From Duffyella gerundensis (lineage in GTDB: Bacteria > Pseudomonadota > Gammaproteobacteria > Enterobacterales > Enterobacteriaceae), in assembly GCF_001517405.1 (NCBI RefSeq), contig NZ_LN907827.1, positions 820,616-884,615 of the forward strand: a stretch of DNA of 64,000 nt. The letters run 5' to 3'. Position numbers and translations under genes: made by a program. Below the pieces are notes generated by a model, which ran no database searches, was not told the origin of the DNA, and saw nothing but the letters and a program-made list of their open reading frames with translations. This document shows positions 38,998-49,439 of the stretch, one piece after another. The stretch's first letter is position 1. Each line of letters starts with the position of its first letter.

Positions 38998-39204
38998 AGC
39001 CAGAGCCTCGTTGGGACGAAAAGGGGAAAAATTGTTCAGCTGACATACTTTGTTACGCAAGAAACGCGCCAGTCTGGCTGACCTCGCGCAGAGCGCTGTT
39101 TTTCGTCGGCAACGCTGCGATAATGACGCTTTCGCAGCCCGCGGCTGCGTTTGTTGCACCAGCGGTGCGCACCAGCATGAGGCCGACACGAGAAGGTAAA
39201 GCAG

Positions 39205-39567
39205 ATGGAATATGAATTTTTACGCGACATCACCGGCAAGGTGAAAGTGCGCATGACCATGGACCATGAAGCGGTGGGTCACTGGTTTAATGAAGAGGTC
39301 GATGAAAATCTGACGCTGCTGGATGAGGTGGAAGCGGCGGCGCAGGAGGTCAAAGGCAGCGTGCGGCAATGGCAGCGTATCGGCAAAGAGTACACGCTGT
39401 GGATGGATGAAGAAGAGGTGATGATTCGGGCCAATCAGCTGGCGCTGGAAGATGATGGGATGGAAGAGGGCATGAACTATTATGATGAAGAGAGCCTGTC
39501 ATTCTGTGGCGTGGAAGATTTTCTGGCGGTGATTACGGCCTATCGCGCATTTTTGCAGGGGCGTTAA
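39205..39567 (+). CDS. yacL: YacL, UPF0231 family protein
   Basis: A 120-residue acidic cytoplasmic protein of unknown function, same length as E. coli YacL. Family blocks [39 protein letters not shown] and [20 protein letters not shown] are present. An AGAAGG purine stretch precedes the ATG. In E. coli yacL lies between acnB and speD; here the amidohydrolase/ABC operon has been inserted between acnB and yacL. Confidence 0.95.
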   Translation: MEYEFLRDITGKVKVRMTMDHEAVGHWFNEEVDENLTLLDEVEAAAQEVKGSVRQWQRIGKEYTLWMDEEEVMIRANQLALEDDGMEEGMNYYDEESLSFCGVEDFLAVITAYRAFLQGR

Positions 39568-39573
39568 GCCATG

Positions 39574-39598
39574 GCGTTCGCCCGAGGCAGGCGAACGC
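39574..39598. terminator. hairpin between convergent yacL and speD
   Basis: A 9-bp perfect stem (GCGTTCGCC at 39574-39582, GGCGAACGC at 39590-39598) lies between the two stop codons. No T tract is evident, so it may be a bidirectional terminator or a 3'-end stabiliser. Confidence 0.6.
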
Positions 39599-39607
39599 AT
39601 GAGGATA

Positions 39608-40405
39608 TCAGCTCAGCGCCGGAATATTGCGCGCGTAGTAAATCTCGCGCATCTCTTTCCACAGCAGATCGGTAATCCGCTTGTGCTCCTGCGGCGTCAG
39701 CGTTTCTGGCCGGGTATTAAACAGATAATGTTTCAGGTCGAACTCTTTCAATAACATCTTGGTATGAAAGATATTTTCCTGATACACGTTCACGTCCATC
39801 ATGTCATACATCGCCTTCATGTCCTGCGACATAAAGTTCTGTATTGAGTTGATCTCATGATCGATGAAGTGTTTTACGCCGTTGATATCGCGGGTAAAAC
39901 CGCGCACGCGATAGTCAATGGTCACGATGTCCGATTCCAGCTGATGAATCAGGTAGTTCAGCGCCTTCAGTGGCGAAATCACGCCACAGGTTGAAACCTC
40001 AATATCGGCGCGGAAGGTACAAAGCCCGCCTTCCGGATGGCTTTCCGGATAGGTATGCACGCAGATGTGGCTTTTATCGAGGTGCGCCACCACCGAGTTC
40101 GGTAGCGGGCCAGGATGCTCTGATGTATCGATATCTTTTGGATCCACCGGCTCCTCACTGACCAGAATAGTCACGCTGGCACCTTGCGGTTCATAATCCT
40201 GGCGCGCGATGTTCAGCACATTAGCGCCAATAATCGAGCAGGTTTCCGTGAGAATTTCGGTCAGGCGCGTGGCGTTGTACTGCTCATCAATGTAGGCGAT
40301 ATAGCCATCGCGCTCGGCTTCGCTGTGCGCGTAGCAGATATCGTAAATACAAAAGCTCAGGCTCTTGGTCAGGTTGTTAAAGCCGTGAAGTTTCAGCTTC
40401 TGCAA
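39608..40405 (-). CDS. speD: S-adenosylmethionine decarboxylase proenzyme
   Basis: SpeD makes decarboxylated S-adenosylmethionine, the aminopropyl donor for spermidine. The 265-residue proenzyme (264 in E. coli) is self-cleaved between Lys111 and Ser112 in [16 protein letters not shown], turning the Ser into the pyruvoyl cofactor. It is the long gammaproteobacterial type, not the short Thermotoga type. It follows speE by 28 bp in a leftward speE-speD operon. Confidence 0.98.
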   Translation of the reverse strand: MQKLKLHGFNNLTKSLSFCIYDICYAHSEAERDGYIAYIDEQYNATRLTEILTETCSIIGANVLNIARQDYEPQGASVTILVSEEPVDPKDIDTSEHPGPLPNSVVAHLDKSHICVHTYPESHPEGGLCTFRADIEVSTCGVISPLKALNYLIHQLESDIVTIDYRVRGFTRDINGVKHFIDHEINSIQNFMSQDMKAMYDMMDVNVYQENIFHTKMLLKEFDLKHYLFNTRPETLTPQEHKRITDLLWKEMREIYYARNIPALS

Positions 40406-40433
40406 TGGTCATTACCCCCCAGAGTCGTGCCCA

Positions 40434-41297
40434 TCATGCCTGGTCAGCAAGGGCGTTTAGCAAGTATTGCGGCAGAGCAAAGCTGCCGGTGTGGATCGCC
40501 GCATTATAGTAGCGGCAGTTCAGGCCTGCGGCCGTAAAACGGTGTTGCAATATGGCGGCGTCCAGCTGGCGCAATGCCGGATTGTCGCTCGCCCAGGCGA
40601 AGGTCATGATGCCGCCGTAATAGGTCGGAATCGCCGCCTGATAAAAGCTAACATCGCTGAAATAGTGGCTCAGCTTGCGATGGCTGTTGAGCGCTTCATC
40701 CTGCTGCAGGAAACAGACGCCATTCTGCGCCACAAAGATGCCATTTTCATTAAGGGCACGTTTGCAACCGGCATAAAATTCAGAGGTGAAAAGGCTCTCG
40801 CCCGGACCGACAGGATCGGTACAGTCAGAGATGATCACATCAAATTTTTCGTCGGTTTGCGTCACGAAGTTAACGCCGTCGTCGATCACCAGATTGAAAC
40901 GAGGATCGTCATAGGCGCCCGCGCTGTGATTAGGCAGATACTGTTTGCAGAAGGTGACCACGCCAGCGTCAATTTCCACCATGGTGATCTGTTCGATTGC
41001 GGTGTGACGAGATACTTCGCGCAGCATGGCGCCGTCGCCACCGCCGATAATCAGCACCTTTTTGGCCGCGCCGTGCGCCAGCAGCGGCACATGCGTCATC
41101 ATTTCATGATAGATAAACTCATCACGCTCGGTGGTTTGCACCACGCCATCCAGCGCCATCACGCGCCCGAACGCAGCGTTCTGAAAAATGATCAGATCCT
41201 GATGCGCGGTTTTCTCACGGTAGAGCACGTCATCAACCGTGAAATATTGACCGAAACCGGGGTGCAGCGTTTCAAACCACATCTCATTCTGTGTCAT
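40434..41297 (-). CDS. speE: Spermidine synthase
   Basis: SpeE transfers the aminopropyl group from decarboxylated S-adenosylmethionine to putrescine. The 287-residue protein (288 in E. coli) shows the methyltransferase-like binding loop [18 protein letters not shown], the acidic ligand VEIDAG, the catalytic Asp in [15 protein letters not shown] and the [19 protein letters not shown] active-site loop. The start at 41297 ([19 protein letters not shown]) has AAGGAG about 9 nt upstream; the longer open frame upstream is not family-like. Confidence 0.98.
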   Translation of the reverse strand: MTQNEMWFETLHPGFGQYFTVDDVLYREKTAHQDLIIFQNAAFGRVMALDGVVQTTERDEFIYHEMMTHVPLLAHGAAKKVLIIGGGDGAMLREVSRHTAIEQITMVEIDAGVVTFCKQYLPNHSAGAYDDPRFNLVIDDGVNFVTQTDEKFDVIISDCTDPVGPGESLFTSEFYAGCKRALNENGIFVAQNGVCFLQQDEALNSHRKLSHYFSDVSFYQAAIPTYYGGIMTFAWASDNPALRQLDAAILQHRFTAAGLNCRYYNAAIHTGSFALPQYLLNALADQA

Positions 41298-41409
41298 GGT
41301 GGGGCTCTCCTTTCTATGACATCGCCATGAAAACGGGCGGCACATCATAGCTAACTCCGCCCCGGGTTGCACGGGCAAATCAGTGGCCAGAGAGCGGACG
41401 CAGCGGGGG

Positions 41410-41757
41410 TTATTTGACGTAGGCGAGCAGGCTGAGGGAGTCGCGAGCCAGTGACTTACACTTCTTGTCGTTAGCGATGGCGATGCCGCTCAAATCGCGG
41501 TAGCTGTCTTCGCCAAGCGACTTCATGTTGTAGTTGCTGTAGTTGCTTAAATCCCAACGATTCTGCTGGGCGAAAAACACCAGCGCTTTGCGGATCTGCG
41601 CATCGGGCAAATCCTGATAGCCGCAGTCGTTTTTGAGATAGACAAAAACGGCGGTGAGATCGGCTAAATCTTCTGCTTCCGATTCGCTCAGGGCAAAACT
41701 GGTGGAGGAGAAGCCAAGCAGCCCGGCTAACAGCAGGACCTTAATGCTTTTCTTCAT
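41410..41757 (-). CDS. yacC: YacC exported small protein
   Basis: A 115-residue exported protein equal in length to E. coli YacC, which has been grouped with PulS/OutS-type pilotins; its function is not established. The first 22 residues ([22 protein letters not shown]) form a signal peptide, with cleavage predicted after SFA. The mature part is conserved: [40 protein letters not shown] and [10 protein letters not shown]. Two Cys could form a disulfide. I start at 41757 because GAGA lies 6 nt upstream; the ATG four codons earlier has no site. Confidence 0.9.
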   Translation of the reverse strand: MKKSIKVLLLAGLLGFSSTSFALSESEAEDLADLTAVFVYLKNDCGYQDLPDAQIRKALVFFAQQNRWDLSNYSNYNMKSLGEDSYRDLSGIAIANDKKCKSLARDSLSLLAYVK

Positions 41758-41867
41758 AATTATTCTCATCGTGTCGTAATTGGCCTGACGTTAGCACAGT
41801 TGCGCATACTCTACAGCCAAATTTGATTGCCGGTGACGCTTTTTTCAGCTCAGCCGCCGCGTCAGGC

Positions 41868-41898
41868 TTGACCTTGCCGCTGGGGAAAGGTTTATGCT
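41868..41898 (+). promoter_or_regulatory. cueO: CueR-type promoter of cueO
   Basis: TTGACC (41868-41873) and TATGCT (41893-41898) are separated by 19 bp, the over-long spacer typical of MerR-family activation. The spacer carries the dyad ACCTT-N11-AAGGT, close to the CueR operator of E. coli cueO and copA. Cu(I)-bound CueR would realign the two boxes. CueR itself is not in this window. Confidence 0.88.
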
Positions 41899-41928
41899 GC
41901 ATGCTGACCTCCGTTATAAGGATGCCCG

Positions 41929-43536
41929 ATGCTACGCCGTGATTTCCTCAAACTCACCGCTGCCCTCAGCGCCGCCGGTGCGCTGCCGCTGTGGAGCCAG
42001 CGCGCACTGGCACAAACGCGCCCGATGTTGCCGATTCCCGATCTGCTGACGCCCGACGCGCGCGGCACCATCAGACTGCGTATGCAGACCGGCACCAGCC
42101 AGTGGCGCGGCAATGCCGTACCCAGCTGGGGCTACAACGGCAATTTGCTCGGACCTGCGCTGCAGCTGGAGCGCGGTAAACGTACCACCATCACGCTGCA
42201 TAACCAGCTGCCGGAAGCGACCACGCTGCACTGGCACGGTTTATTGATTCCCGGCGAGGTCGATGGGGGGCCGCACGCGCTGCTGGCGCCGGGCGAACAG
42301 CGCAGCGTCAGCATTACGCCGGATCAGCCCGCCGCCACCTGTTGGTTTCATCCGCACACGCACGGCCGCAGCGGCTATCAGGTGGCGCAGGGACTGGCCG
42401 GACTGGTGCTGGTGCAGGACATTGAGGCAGAGCAACTGCTGCTGCCAAAACAGTGGGGTATCGACGATTTGCCGCTGGTGTTTCAGGACAAGCAGCTGAC
42501 TGCCGATGGCAAACGCATCGATTATCAGCTCGACGTGATGCGCGCGGCGGTGGGCTGGTTTGGCGACATGATGCTGACCAACGGCGTTGAGTATCCACAG
42601 CAGGCGGTGCCGCGCGGTTGGCTGCGTTTGCGCCTGCTCAACGGCTGTAATGCTCGCTCTCTACAGTTAACTACCAGCGATCGCCGACCGCTGTATGTCA
42701 TTGCCAGCGACGGCGGCCTGCTGGCCGAGCCGGTTCGCCTTGAGACGCTGTCGCTGCTGCCGGGCGAACGTTTTGAAGTGCTGGTGGATACGCACGACGG
42801 CAAATCGTTTGATCTGACTACGCTGCCGGTTAAGCAGATGGGCATGACGCTGGCGCCGTTCGACCAGCCGTTGCCGCTGCTGCGCATTCAGCCGCTTCAG
42901 GTGCAGGCCAGCGGCACGCTGCCCGATGCGCTGGTGGCGCTACCGCCGGTTCCGTCCAGCGAGGGCATCACTAACCGCTGGCTGCAGCTCAGCATGGACC
43001 CGCAGCTCGATCGGCTGGGCATGCAGCAGCTGATGGATCGCTATGGCATGAAGGCGATGGCGGGCATGGATAGGGATCAGCATGCGGGCATGAAAATGCC
43101 GGAAGATGCGCATCAGAAGACGTCCGGCCATCAGGGAATGGATCACCATCAACATGGCGGCGCGCCTCAACCGGCTTCCGCCGCCTGGGATTTCCATCAG
43201 GGCAATAAAATCAACGGTCAGCCCTTCAATATGAACAAGCCGATGTTTGACGTAAAACGCGGCGCGCTGGAGAAATGGACGATTTCAGGCGAAGGCGATG
43301 CGATGCTGCATCCGTTCCATATTCACGGCACGCAGTTTCGGATTCTCAGCGAAAATGGCAAACCCCCGGCGGCGCACCGCCAGGGATGGAAAGACACCGT
43401 TAACGTCGAGGGCTGGCGCAGCGAAGTGTTGGTACGGTTTGATCACCTCGCGGCGGCCGACCACGCCTATATGGCGCACTGTCATCTGCTGGAGCATGAA
43501 GACACCGGCATGATGCTGGGCTTCACGGTCAGTTAA
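41929..43536 (+). CDS. cueO: CueO multicopper oxidase
   Basis: CueO oxidises Cu(I) to the less toxic Cu(II) in the periplasm. The 535-residue precursor (516 in E. coli) has a Tat signal, with [16 protein letters not shown] at residues 3-18 and likely cleavage after RALA. Copper ligands are in [25 protein letters not shown] and [16 protein letters not shown] Met/His-rich segment at about residues 350-410, with repeats such as [18 protein letters not shown] and HHQHGG, covers the substrate-Cu(I) site. The stop shares TTAA (43533-43536) with the convergent gene. Confidence 0.97.
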   Translation: MLRRDFLKLTAALSAAGALPLWSQRALAQTRPMLPIPDLLTPDARGTIRLRMQTGTSQWRGNAVPSWGYNGNLLGPALQLERGKRTTITLHNQLPEATTLHWHGLLIPGEVDGGPHALLAPGEQRSVSITPDQPAATCWFHPHTHGRSGYQVAQGLAGLVLVQDIEAEQLLLPKQWGIDDLPLVFQDKQLTADGKRIDYQLDVMRAAVGWFGDMMLTNGVEYPQQAVPRGWLRLRLLNGCNARSLQLTTSDRRPLYVIASDGGLLAEPVRLETLSLLPGERFEVLVDTHDGKSFDLTTLPVKQMGMTLAPFDQPLPLLRIQPLQVQASGTLPDALVALPPVPSSEGITNRWLQLSMDPQLDRLGMQQLMDRYGMKAMAGMDRDQHAGMKMPEDAHQKTSGHQGMDHHQHGGAPQPASAAWDFHQGNKINGQPFNMNKPMFDVKRGALEKWTISGEGDAMLHPFHIHGTQFRILSENGKPPAAHRQGWKDTVNVEGWRSEVLVRFDHLAAADHAYMAHCHLLEHEDTGMMLGFTVS

Positions 43537-44813
43537 TGTGTCGCCAGCGCCAGGCGGACATCGGCAATCAAATCACTGGGGTGCTCAATGCCGATAGAGA
43601 GACGGATGGTAGCTTCGCTGATGCCAATGCGCTCGCGCTCCGCCTGCGGCACGCCGGAGTGGGTGGTGCTCGCCGGGTGGCTGGCCAGCGATTCGGTGCC
43701 ACCGAGGCTGACCGCCAGCTTGAACAGCTGTAACGCATTGAGAAAGGCAAAGGCGGCTGGCTGTCCACCGCGAATATCAAACGAAAAGGTCGAGCCGCCG
43801 CCGCTGCACTGGCTGGCGTAAACTTTGCCCGCCGGAGAGTTAACGTCGAGCGCGGGCAGCCAGTGCAGTTTTTCCACCTGCGGCTGCTCGGCAAGAAACG
43901 CGGCAATCAGCTGCGCATTCTGCCACGCCTTTTCCATGCGCAGCGCCAGCGTTTCCAGCGAACGGCCAATCAGCCAGCTGGAATAGGCGTCCAGCTGGGT
44001 GCCAATGGCGCTCCGCAACTGACGAATTTTGCCAATAATATGCTTGCTGCCCAATGCGGCACCGGCAATCAGATCGGAATGGCCGGCAACATATTTGGTC
44101 AGTGAGTAGAGCGAAATATCCGCACCCCACTGCAGTGGACGCTGAAAAATCGGGCCGAGCAGGGTGTTGTCGCAGGCTACCAGCGGATGTAAGGTTTGCT
44201 GCTGTCCAATCTCTTCGCTGATGCGGCGCATCAGGGCAATATCCACCAGGCTGTTGGTGGGATTCGCCGGCGTCTCTACCAGCAGCATTGCTACCCGGCC
44301 CAGGCGCATCGCTTCGGTGGCCGCCGCTCTCACGCTCGCTTCATCGGTGCCATCGCTGAAGCCCACCGTCTGAATATTCATCTCCGCCAGAGTTTTGCTG
44401 AGCAGCGTGGCCGTGCCGCCATACAGCGGCTGCGAGTGCAGGATTACGTCGCCTGGCCGGGTAAATGCCAGCAGCGTAGTAGTAATGGCCGACATGCCGG
44501 AAGAGAACAGCGCCGCACTTTCCGTCTGCTCATAAACCGCCAGGCGGTCCTCAACAATTTCGCTGTTAGGGTGATTAAAGCGCGAATAGACCAGCCCAAT
44601 GCTATCGCCCTGTGGCGGCTGGCGGCGGCCGGAAACATAGTCAAAAAAGTCACGTCCCTCTTCGGCGCTGTTGAACACAAAGGTAGAGGTTAAAAACACC
44701 GGCGGCTTGACGGCGCCTTCTGACAGTCGCGGGTCAAAACCGTAGTTCAGCATCTGGGTTTCCGGATGCAGAGCGTGATCGCCGATATGCGTTTTCTTGC
44801 TGGATAAAGACAT
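43533..44813 (-). CDS. Cys/Met metabolism PLP enzyme, cystathionine gamma-synthase family
   Basis: A 426-residue fold-type I PLP enzyme. The Schiff-base Lys is predicted at residue 240 in [18 protein letters not shown], with Asp215 (ACDNT) pairing to the pyridine nitrogen; [14 protein letters not shown] is the phosphate-binding region. [13 protein letters not shown] and [16 protein letters not shown] are family blocks. Gamma-synthase, gamma-lyase and O-acylhomoserine sulfhydrylase activities cannot be told apart from this. It is about 40 residues longer than MetB at the N-terminus and in an insertion ([17 protein letters not shown]). It occupies the place of gcd in E. coli. Start at 44813 is chosen for the family N-terminus and an AGG site. 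Confidence 0.88.
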   Translation of the reverse strand: MSLSSKKTHIGDHALHPETQMLNYGFDPRLSEGAVKPPVFLTSTFVFNSAEEGRDFFDYVSGRRQPPQGDSIGLVYSRFNHPNSEIVEDRLAVYEQTESAALFSSGMSAITTTLLAFTRPGDVILHSQPLYGGTATLLSKTLAEMNIQTVGFSDGTDEASVRAAATEAMRLGRVAMLLVETPANPTNSLVDIALMRRISEEIGQQQTLHPLVACDNTLLGPIFQRPLQWGADISLYSLTKYVAGHSDLIAGAALGSKHIIGKIRQLRSAIGTQLDAYSSWLIGRSLETLALRMEKAWQNAQLIAAFLAEQPQVEKLHWLPALDVNSPAGKVYASQCSGGGSTFSFDIRGGQPAAFAFLNALQLFKLAVSLGGTESLASHPASTTHSGVPQAERERIGISEATIRLSIGIEHPSDLIADVRLALATH

Positions 44814-45038
44814 AAAATACCTGCTGAAAGGAAGAGGGGAACGCGTGGCGTTGAGTGTAACCAGACGGCACACGGAAAACTGAGTTATGCGCAAATATTC
44901 TAAGCTTAGACGGTGGCATAGCATGGCGAGCCACCGCGCTTTTTGCCACGACAACGTTTGCGTCCCGTTCCGCTGACCGTACGGCAAATTAACTGTGATA
45001 AACTGCGGCGTTTTCCAGGGTTAATCAGGTTGAATGTG

Positions 45039-45575
45039 ATGAAACACAGCGTTGATGTAATGATCTCCGAAGCAGATATCCGCACGCGCGTAGCGGAACT
45101 GGGCAGCCAAATCTCCGCTGATTACCGCGACAGCGGCAGCGAAATGGTTTTGGTGGGATTACTGCGGGGCTCTTTTATGTTTATGGCCGATCTCTGTCGC
45201 GCCATTGACGTCTCACACGAAGTCGATTTTATGACGGCTTCCAGCTACGGCAGCGGCATGTCGAGCTCGCGTGACGTTAAAATCCTCAAAGATCTGGATG
45301 AAGATATCCGCGGTAAAGATGTGCTGATCGTTGAAGATATTATCGATTCAGGCAATACGCTGAGTAAAGTGCGTGAAATCCTGCAGCTGCGTGGACCAAA
45401 ATCACTGGCGATTTGTACGCTGCTGGACAAGCCGGAGCGACGTGAAGTGACGGTGCAGGTGGAATATGTTGGTTTTACCATTCCCGATGAGTTTGTGGTC
45501 GGCTATGGTATTGATTATGCGCAGCGTTATCGTCATCTGCCGTATGTTGGTAAGGTCACACTGTTCGACGAGTAA
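45039..45575 (+). CDS. hpt: Hypoxanthine phosphoribosyltransferase
   Basis: Hpt salvages hypoxanthine (and guanine weakly) to IMP/GMP with PRPP. The 178 residues equal E. coli Hpt. The PRPP-binding loop is [17 protein letters not shown], preceded by [17 protein letters not shown] and [19 protein letters not shown], and ending [21 protein letters not shown] start at the ATG at 45039 ([14 protein letters not shown]); an open frame begins 96 bp earlier but that part is not conserved. It is divergent from the PLP enzyme gene and convergent with can. Confidence 0.98.
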   Translation: MKHSVDVMISEADIRTRVAELGSQISADYRDSGSEMVLVGLLRGSFMFMADLCRAIDVSHEVDFMTASSYGSGMSSSRDVKILKDLDEDIRGKDVLIVEDIIDSGNTLSKVREILQLRGPKSLAICTLLDKPERREVTVQVEYVGFTIPDEFVVGYGIDYAQRYRHLPYVGKVTLFDE

Positions 45576-45620
45576 CAGCACAATCCACCAAGGCTGCGCT
45601 CTGCGGCCTGCGATAGAATG

Positions 45621-45648
45621 CGCCGCCAGCGGAATCCTGCTGGCGGCG
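45621..45648. terminator. hairpin between convergent hpt and can
   Basis: A 10-bp perfect GC-rich stem (CGCCGCCAGC at 45621-45630, GCTGGCGGCG at 45639-45648) lies between the two stops. It has no strong T tract on either side. Confidence 0.65.
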
Positions 45649-45655
45649 TGTTGCG

Positions 45656-46324
45656 TTACTCCTGACGCGGGCTGTCAGGGGTATGCAGCAGATTAGCGAT
45701 GCCGTGACGGTAACGCTGTTCGAGGATCTCCCGGCTGGTGGCAGTGACTTCCAGATCGCGCAGATAGCCATCCTGAATGCCGTAAACCCAACCGTGAATG
45801 GTCACATTCTGCCCACGCTTCCATGCAGATTGCATCACGGTGGAGTGGCCAAGGTTGTAAACCTGTTCGATCACGTTGATTTCACAAAGTTTATCAAAGC
45901 GCTTTTCTGGCGGTAATTCGCCGAGGAAGGAACTATGCTTGTACCACAAATCGCGGATATGCAGCAGCCAGTTGTTGATTAAGCCCAGCTCCGGGTTTTC
46001 AACCGCCGCCTGCACGCCACCGCAGCCGTAGTGACCGCAAATGATAATGTGTTCAACTTCCAGCACCTCAACGGCGTACTGCACCACTGACAGGCAGTTG
46101 AGGTCGGTGTGAATCACCAGGTTTGCCACATTGCGATGAACAAAAAGTTCGCCAGGCTCCAGCCCGGTGAGACGTTCAGCGGGCACGCGGCTGTCGGAGC
46201 AGCCGATCCACAGGAAGCGCGGTTTCTGCGCCAGCGCCAGACGCTCAAAGAAACCAGGATCCTCTTCAACCAGCAATTTGGACCACTCGCGGTTATTACT
46301 GATAAGGGTATCAATGTCTTTCAT
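45656..46324 (-). CDS. can: Beta-class carbonic anhydrase
   Basis: Can interconverts CO2 and bicarbonate and supplies bicarbonate for carboxylations at ambient CO2. The 222-residue protein (220 in E. coli) has zinc ligands Cys42 ([13 protein letters not shown], with Asp44 and Arg46) and the His98/Cys101 pair in [14 protein letters not shown]. The start at 46324 ([16 protein letters not shown]) gives the E. coli N-terminus. It is divergent from yadG across a 104-bp gap that must hold both promoters. Confidence 0.98.
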   Translation of the reverse strand: MKDIDTLISNNREWSKLLVEEDPGFFERLALAQKPRFLWIGCSDSRVPAERLTGLEPGELFVHRNVANLVIHTDLNCLSVVQYAVEVLEVEHIIICGHYGCGGVQAAVENPELGLINNWLLHIRDLWYKHSSFLGELPPEKRFDKLCEINVIEQVYNLGHSTVMQSAWKRGQNVTIHGWVYGIQDGYLRDLEVTATSREILEQRYRHGIANLLHTPDSPRQE

Positions 46325-46428
46325 TAAGGTTACCAACCGTACAAGCTAAACGTTGACGTACTATAGGACAATGCCTGCCTATTTTAAACGGCAAAAGCGA
46401 ACCCAATAAAACAGGAAAGCATTCTGTT

Positions 46429-47355
46429 ATGACTTATGCACTGGAACTTGAAAATCTGGTTAAAACTTACCCTGGCGGCGTACAGGCGCTGAAAGGCGTC
46501 GATCTAAAAGTCGAAGCCGGGGATTTTTATGCGCTGCTGGGGCCTAACGGCGCCGGGAAATCGACCACCATCGGTATCATCAGCTCGCTGGTCAATAAAA
46601 CCTCTGGCAAGGTCAAAGTCTTTGGTTATGACCTTGAGCTCGACACGGTGAACGCCAAGCGTCAGCTCGGCCTGGTGCCGCAGGAATTTAACTTCAACCC
46701 GTTTGAAACCGTGCTGCAAATTGTCGCCAATCAGGCGGGCTATTACGGCGTGGAAAAACGCGATGCGCTGGCGCGCGCGGAAAAATATCTGATTCAGCTC
46801 GATCTCTGGGGCAAGCGCAACGAGCGTGCCCGTATGCTGTCGGGCGGCATGAAACGTCGTCTGATGATCGCCCGCGCGCTGATGCATGAGCCGAAGCTGT
46901 TGATTCTTGATGAGCCGACCGCAGGCGTTGATATCGAACTGCGTCGTTCAATGTGGGCCTTCCTCAAAGATCTCAACGTCAAAGGCACCACCATCATTCT
47001 CACCACCCACTACCTGGAAGAAGCGGAAATGCTCTGCCGTAACATCGGCATTATTCAGGGCGGTGAGCTGGTGGAGAACACCTCGATGAAAGGGCTGTTG
47101 TCCAAGCTGAAGTCTGAGACCTTTATCTTTGATCTGGCGCCACGCAGCGCATTGCCAAAGCTGGAAGGCTTCCAGTATCGCCTGGTCGATACCTCAACCT
47201 TAGAGGTGGAAGTGATGCGAGAGCAGGGGCTGAACAGCGTCTTTAATCAGCTCAACGCGCAAGGCGTGCAGGTATTGAGTATGCGTAACAAAGCTAACCG
47301 CCTGGAAGAGTTGTTCGTGGGCCTGGTGCAGGGTAAGAAAGGAGAACAAGCATGA
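46429..47355 (+). CDS. yadG: YadG ABC transporter ATPase
   Basis: YadG is the ATP-binding subunit of an ABC-2 type exporter of unknown substrate. The 308 residues (308 in E. coli) show Walker A LLGPNGAGKSTT, the Q-loop VPQEFNFNPFETV, signature MLSGGMKRRLMIARAL, Walker B LLILDEPTAGVD and the switch LTTHYLEEAEMLCRN. The C-terminal part, after residue 220, is the usual DrrA-like tail. It overlaps yadH by 4 bp (ATGA). Confidence 0.95.
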   Translation: MTYALELENLVKTYPGGVQALKGVDLKVEAGDFYALLGPNGAGKSTTIGIISSLVNKTSGKVKVFGYDLELDTVNAKRQLGLVPQEFNFNPFETVLQIVANQAGYYGVEKRDALARAEKYLIQLDLWGKRNERARMLSGGMKRRLMIARALMHEPKLLILDEPTAGVDIELRRSMWAFLKDLNVKGTTIILTTHYLEEAEMLCRNIGIIQGGELVENTSMKGLLSKLKSETFIFDLAPRSALPKLEGFQYRLVDTSTLEVEVMREQGLNSVFNQLNAQGVQVLSMRNKANRLEELFVGLVQGKKGEQA

Positions 47356-48122
47356 CACACCTTTATTGGGTGGCGCTGAAAAGCATCTGGGGTAAAGAGG
47401 TCAACCGTTTCGCCCGCATTTGGATCCAGACGCTGGTGCCGCCGGTGATCACCATGACGCTCTACTTCATCATCTTCGGCAATCTGATCGGCGCACGCAT
47501 CGGCGAAATGCATGGCTTCAGCTATATGCAGTTTATCGTGCCGGGCTTGATCATGATGGCGGTGATCACCAACGCTTATGCCAACGTGGCATCCTCTTTT
47601 TTCAGTGCGAAATTTCAGCGCAATATTGAAGAGCTGCTGGTGGCACCGGTACCGACGCACATCATCATCGCCGGTTACGTTGGCGGCGGCGTGGCGCGTG
47701 GGCTGTGCGTAGGTGTGCTGGTCACGGCGATTTCACTGTTCTTTGTGCCGTTTCAGGTGCATTCGTGGCTGATGGTAGCGGTGACGCTGCTGCTCACCGC
47801 GATTCTGTTCTCGCTGGCCGGGCTGCTCAACGCGGTATTCGCCCGTACGTTTGACGATATCAGCCTGATTCCGACCTTTGTGTTGACGCCGCTGACTTAT
47901 CTGGGGGGCGTGTTTTATTCACTGACGCTGCTGCCGCCGTTCTGGCAGATGGTTTCAAAGCTCAACCCGATCGTCTATATGATCAGCGGTTTCCGCTACG
48001 GCTTTCTGGGCATCAATGATGTGCCGCTGGCGCTGACTATTTCGGTGCTGGTCGCCTTTATCGTGGTGTTTTATCTTCTGGTCTGGTCGCTAATTCAACG
48101 CGGCCGCGGTTTACGCACCTGA
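47352..48122 (+). CDS. yadH: YadH ABC-2 transporter permease
   Basis: A 256-residue inner-membrane permease of the ABC-2 family, same length as E. coli YadH, with about six membrane helices. The block WGKEVNRFARIWIQTLVPPV precedes helix 1, and the family stretch LNPIVYMISGFRYGFLGIND lies near the C-terminus. It forms a transporter with YadG. The substrate is not known. The next gene of the E. coli locus (yadI) is missing here. Confidence 0.95.
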   Translation: MTHLYWVALKSIWGKEVNRFARIWIQTLVPPVITMTLYFIIFGNLIGARIGEMHGFSYMQFIVPGLIMMAVITNAYANVASSFFSAKFQRNIEELLVAPVPTHIIIAGYVGGGVARGLCVGVLVTAISLFFVPFQVHSWLMVAVTLLLTAILFSLAGLLNAVFARTFDDISLIPTFVLTPLTYLGGVFYSLTLLPPFWQMVSKLNPIVYMISGFRYGFLGINDVPLALTISVLVAFIVVFYLLVWSLIQRGRGLRT

Positions 48123-48130
48123 TAATAGTT

Positions 48131-48160
48131 AGCCGGGACTGCCATCAGCGCGTCCCGGCT
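48131..48160 (+). terminator. hairpin after yadH
   Basis: A 9-bp stem (AGCCGGGAC at 48131-48139, GTCCCGGCT at 48152-48160) begins 8 bp after the yadH stop. The following T content is low. The next 240 bp are AT-rich and presumably hold the promoter of the acyltransferase gene; I saw no further element there. Confidence 0.65.
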
Positions 48161-48401
48161 CCATTCCTTGCTTTTATACTTTTCTGCTTTCTTCCGTTTG
48201 GTTATTATTTCTAATCGATATTATTCATATTGCGTCTTATTTTAAGCGGATTCCGATAACGCGTTTTTAAGACAAAGTTAAGTTAAATTGATGAGGTGGA
48301 TAAGCTAAGATACATCCGCTTACGCTTTCACATCATATTTAACCGTTCAAGAATAATTGCCCGCCTGCCATTTTAGCGGTGATGAATAAGGATATTAACC
48401 A

Positions 48402-49433
48402 ATGCAACGCATGAACTGGGTAGATAATCTACGCGGTATGAGTATTCTCGCCGTGATATTTCTCCATTGCACGTTTGCCGTAAATGGCAACGTTGGTCAC
48501 TTTTATGTGGCGAGCGAAGCGATCAATGATATTCTGATGCCGGTCAGGCTCGGCCTGATGTTTTTTGTTTCCGGTCTGTTCGTAGAGGCAGGCTTAAAAA
48601 GAGGCCTGGCAGCCTTTGCCAAAAACAAAGTGAAATCCATTCTTTATCCCTTTGTTATTTGGGTCGGCGTGTATGCCGGCACTAAAATCGTGCTGAGCCA
48701 CCACGATCAGGATGTGCTGAGTGTGCTGTTACCGCACCTGACCGGCGGCGGAGATATCACCTGGTTCCTGCATTCGTTGTTTGTATTCTTTATTATGATT
48801 ATTGTTGCGCGGAGAATGCCATTCTGGCTTATTTTGTCGCTGTGTCTGGCGGGCAGTTGGTTATTACCGGCCGTACCGGCGGACAGCGTATTTGCCAGCT
48901 TTGATAACTCGCATTTTAATAAGTCATCTTATCTGTTTATCTTTTTCTGGTTGGGTGATGCCGTGGTGCGTCATAAGCTGGATATGCCACTATTGGTGAA
49001 AAAAACGTGGGTATTATACGGTTCAGCCGCTGCGTTTATTCTGCTGGCAAGCTTGATGCTGTTTGTTCCGGCGTTGGGTCAACATGCAGAAGAGCATTTT
49101 TCATGGACTCGGATGACGCCGCTGGCTCCACTGGCTCTGGCTTCTGTCCCGCTATTTGCCTTCCTTGCAATGCGCACGCATTCACGCGTTATTGGCTATA
49201 TCGGCACACATTCTATCGTGTTTTATCTGTCCCATTTCATGGTCATCAAACTGTGCGCGCGCTATTTCCAGGAGCCATCATCATCGTTATGGATTGATGA
49301 CGGGAAATATCTGTTCTCGTTTGCCTGTGCGTTATTGTTACCCTGGGGTATTTGCCAGCTGCGTAATCATGGCTGGCTGAACTTTCTGTTTACGCTCAAA
49401 AAGCCCGCTAAGCGCTCGCTTGCGACCAGCTAA
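48402..49433 (+). CDS. Acyltransferase-3 family membrane protein
   Basis: A 343-residue polytopic membrane protein of the acyltransferase-3 family, which O-acylates sugars of surface polysaccharides, glucans or secreted metabolites. The N-terminal hallmark is present as WVDNLRGMSILAVIFLHCTF, with the usual RG and His, followed by LMPVRLGLMFFVSGLFVEAG and about ten membrane helices. A late FYLSHFMVIKLCARYF resembles the family's final blocks. The acceptor is unknown and no polysaccharide genes are nearby. AAGGATA precedes the ATG. Its AT-rich flank and absence at this place in E. coli suggest insertion. Confidence 0.85.
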   Translation: MQRMNWVDNLRGMSILAVIFLHCTFAVNGNVGHFYVASEAINDILMPVRLGLMFFVSGLFVEAGLKRGLAAFAKNKVKSILYPFVIWVGVYAGTKIVLSHHDQDVLSVLLPHLTGGGDITWFLHSLFVFFIMIIVARRMPFWLILSLCLAGSWLLPAVPADSVFASFDNSHFNKSSYLFIFFWLGDAVVRHKLDMPLLVKKTWVLYGSAAAFILLASLMLFVPALGQHAEEHFSWTRMTPLAPLALASVPLFAFLAMRTHSRVIGYIGTHSIVFYLSHFMVIKLCARYFQEPSSSLWIDDGKYLFSFACALLLPWGICQLRNHGWLNFLFTLKKPAKRSLATS

Positions 49434-49439
49434 AGAGAA

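Noticed and set aside
44943..45038. 32-residue N-terminal extension of hpt
   Set aside because: It starts at TTG without a site and is not conserved; the ATG at 45039 gives the family length of 178.
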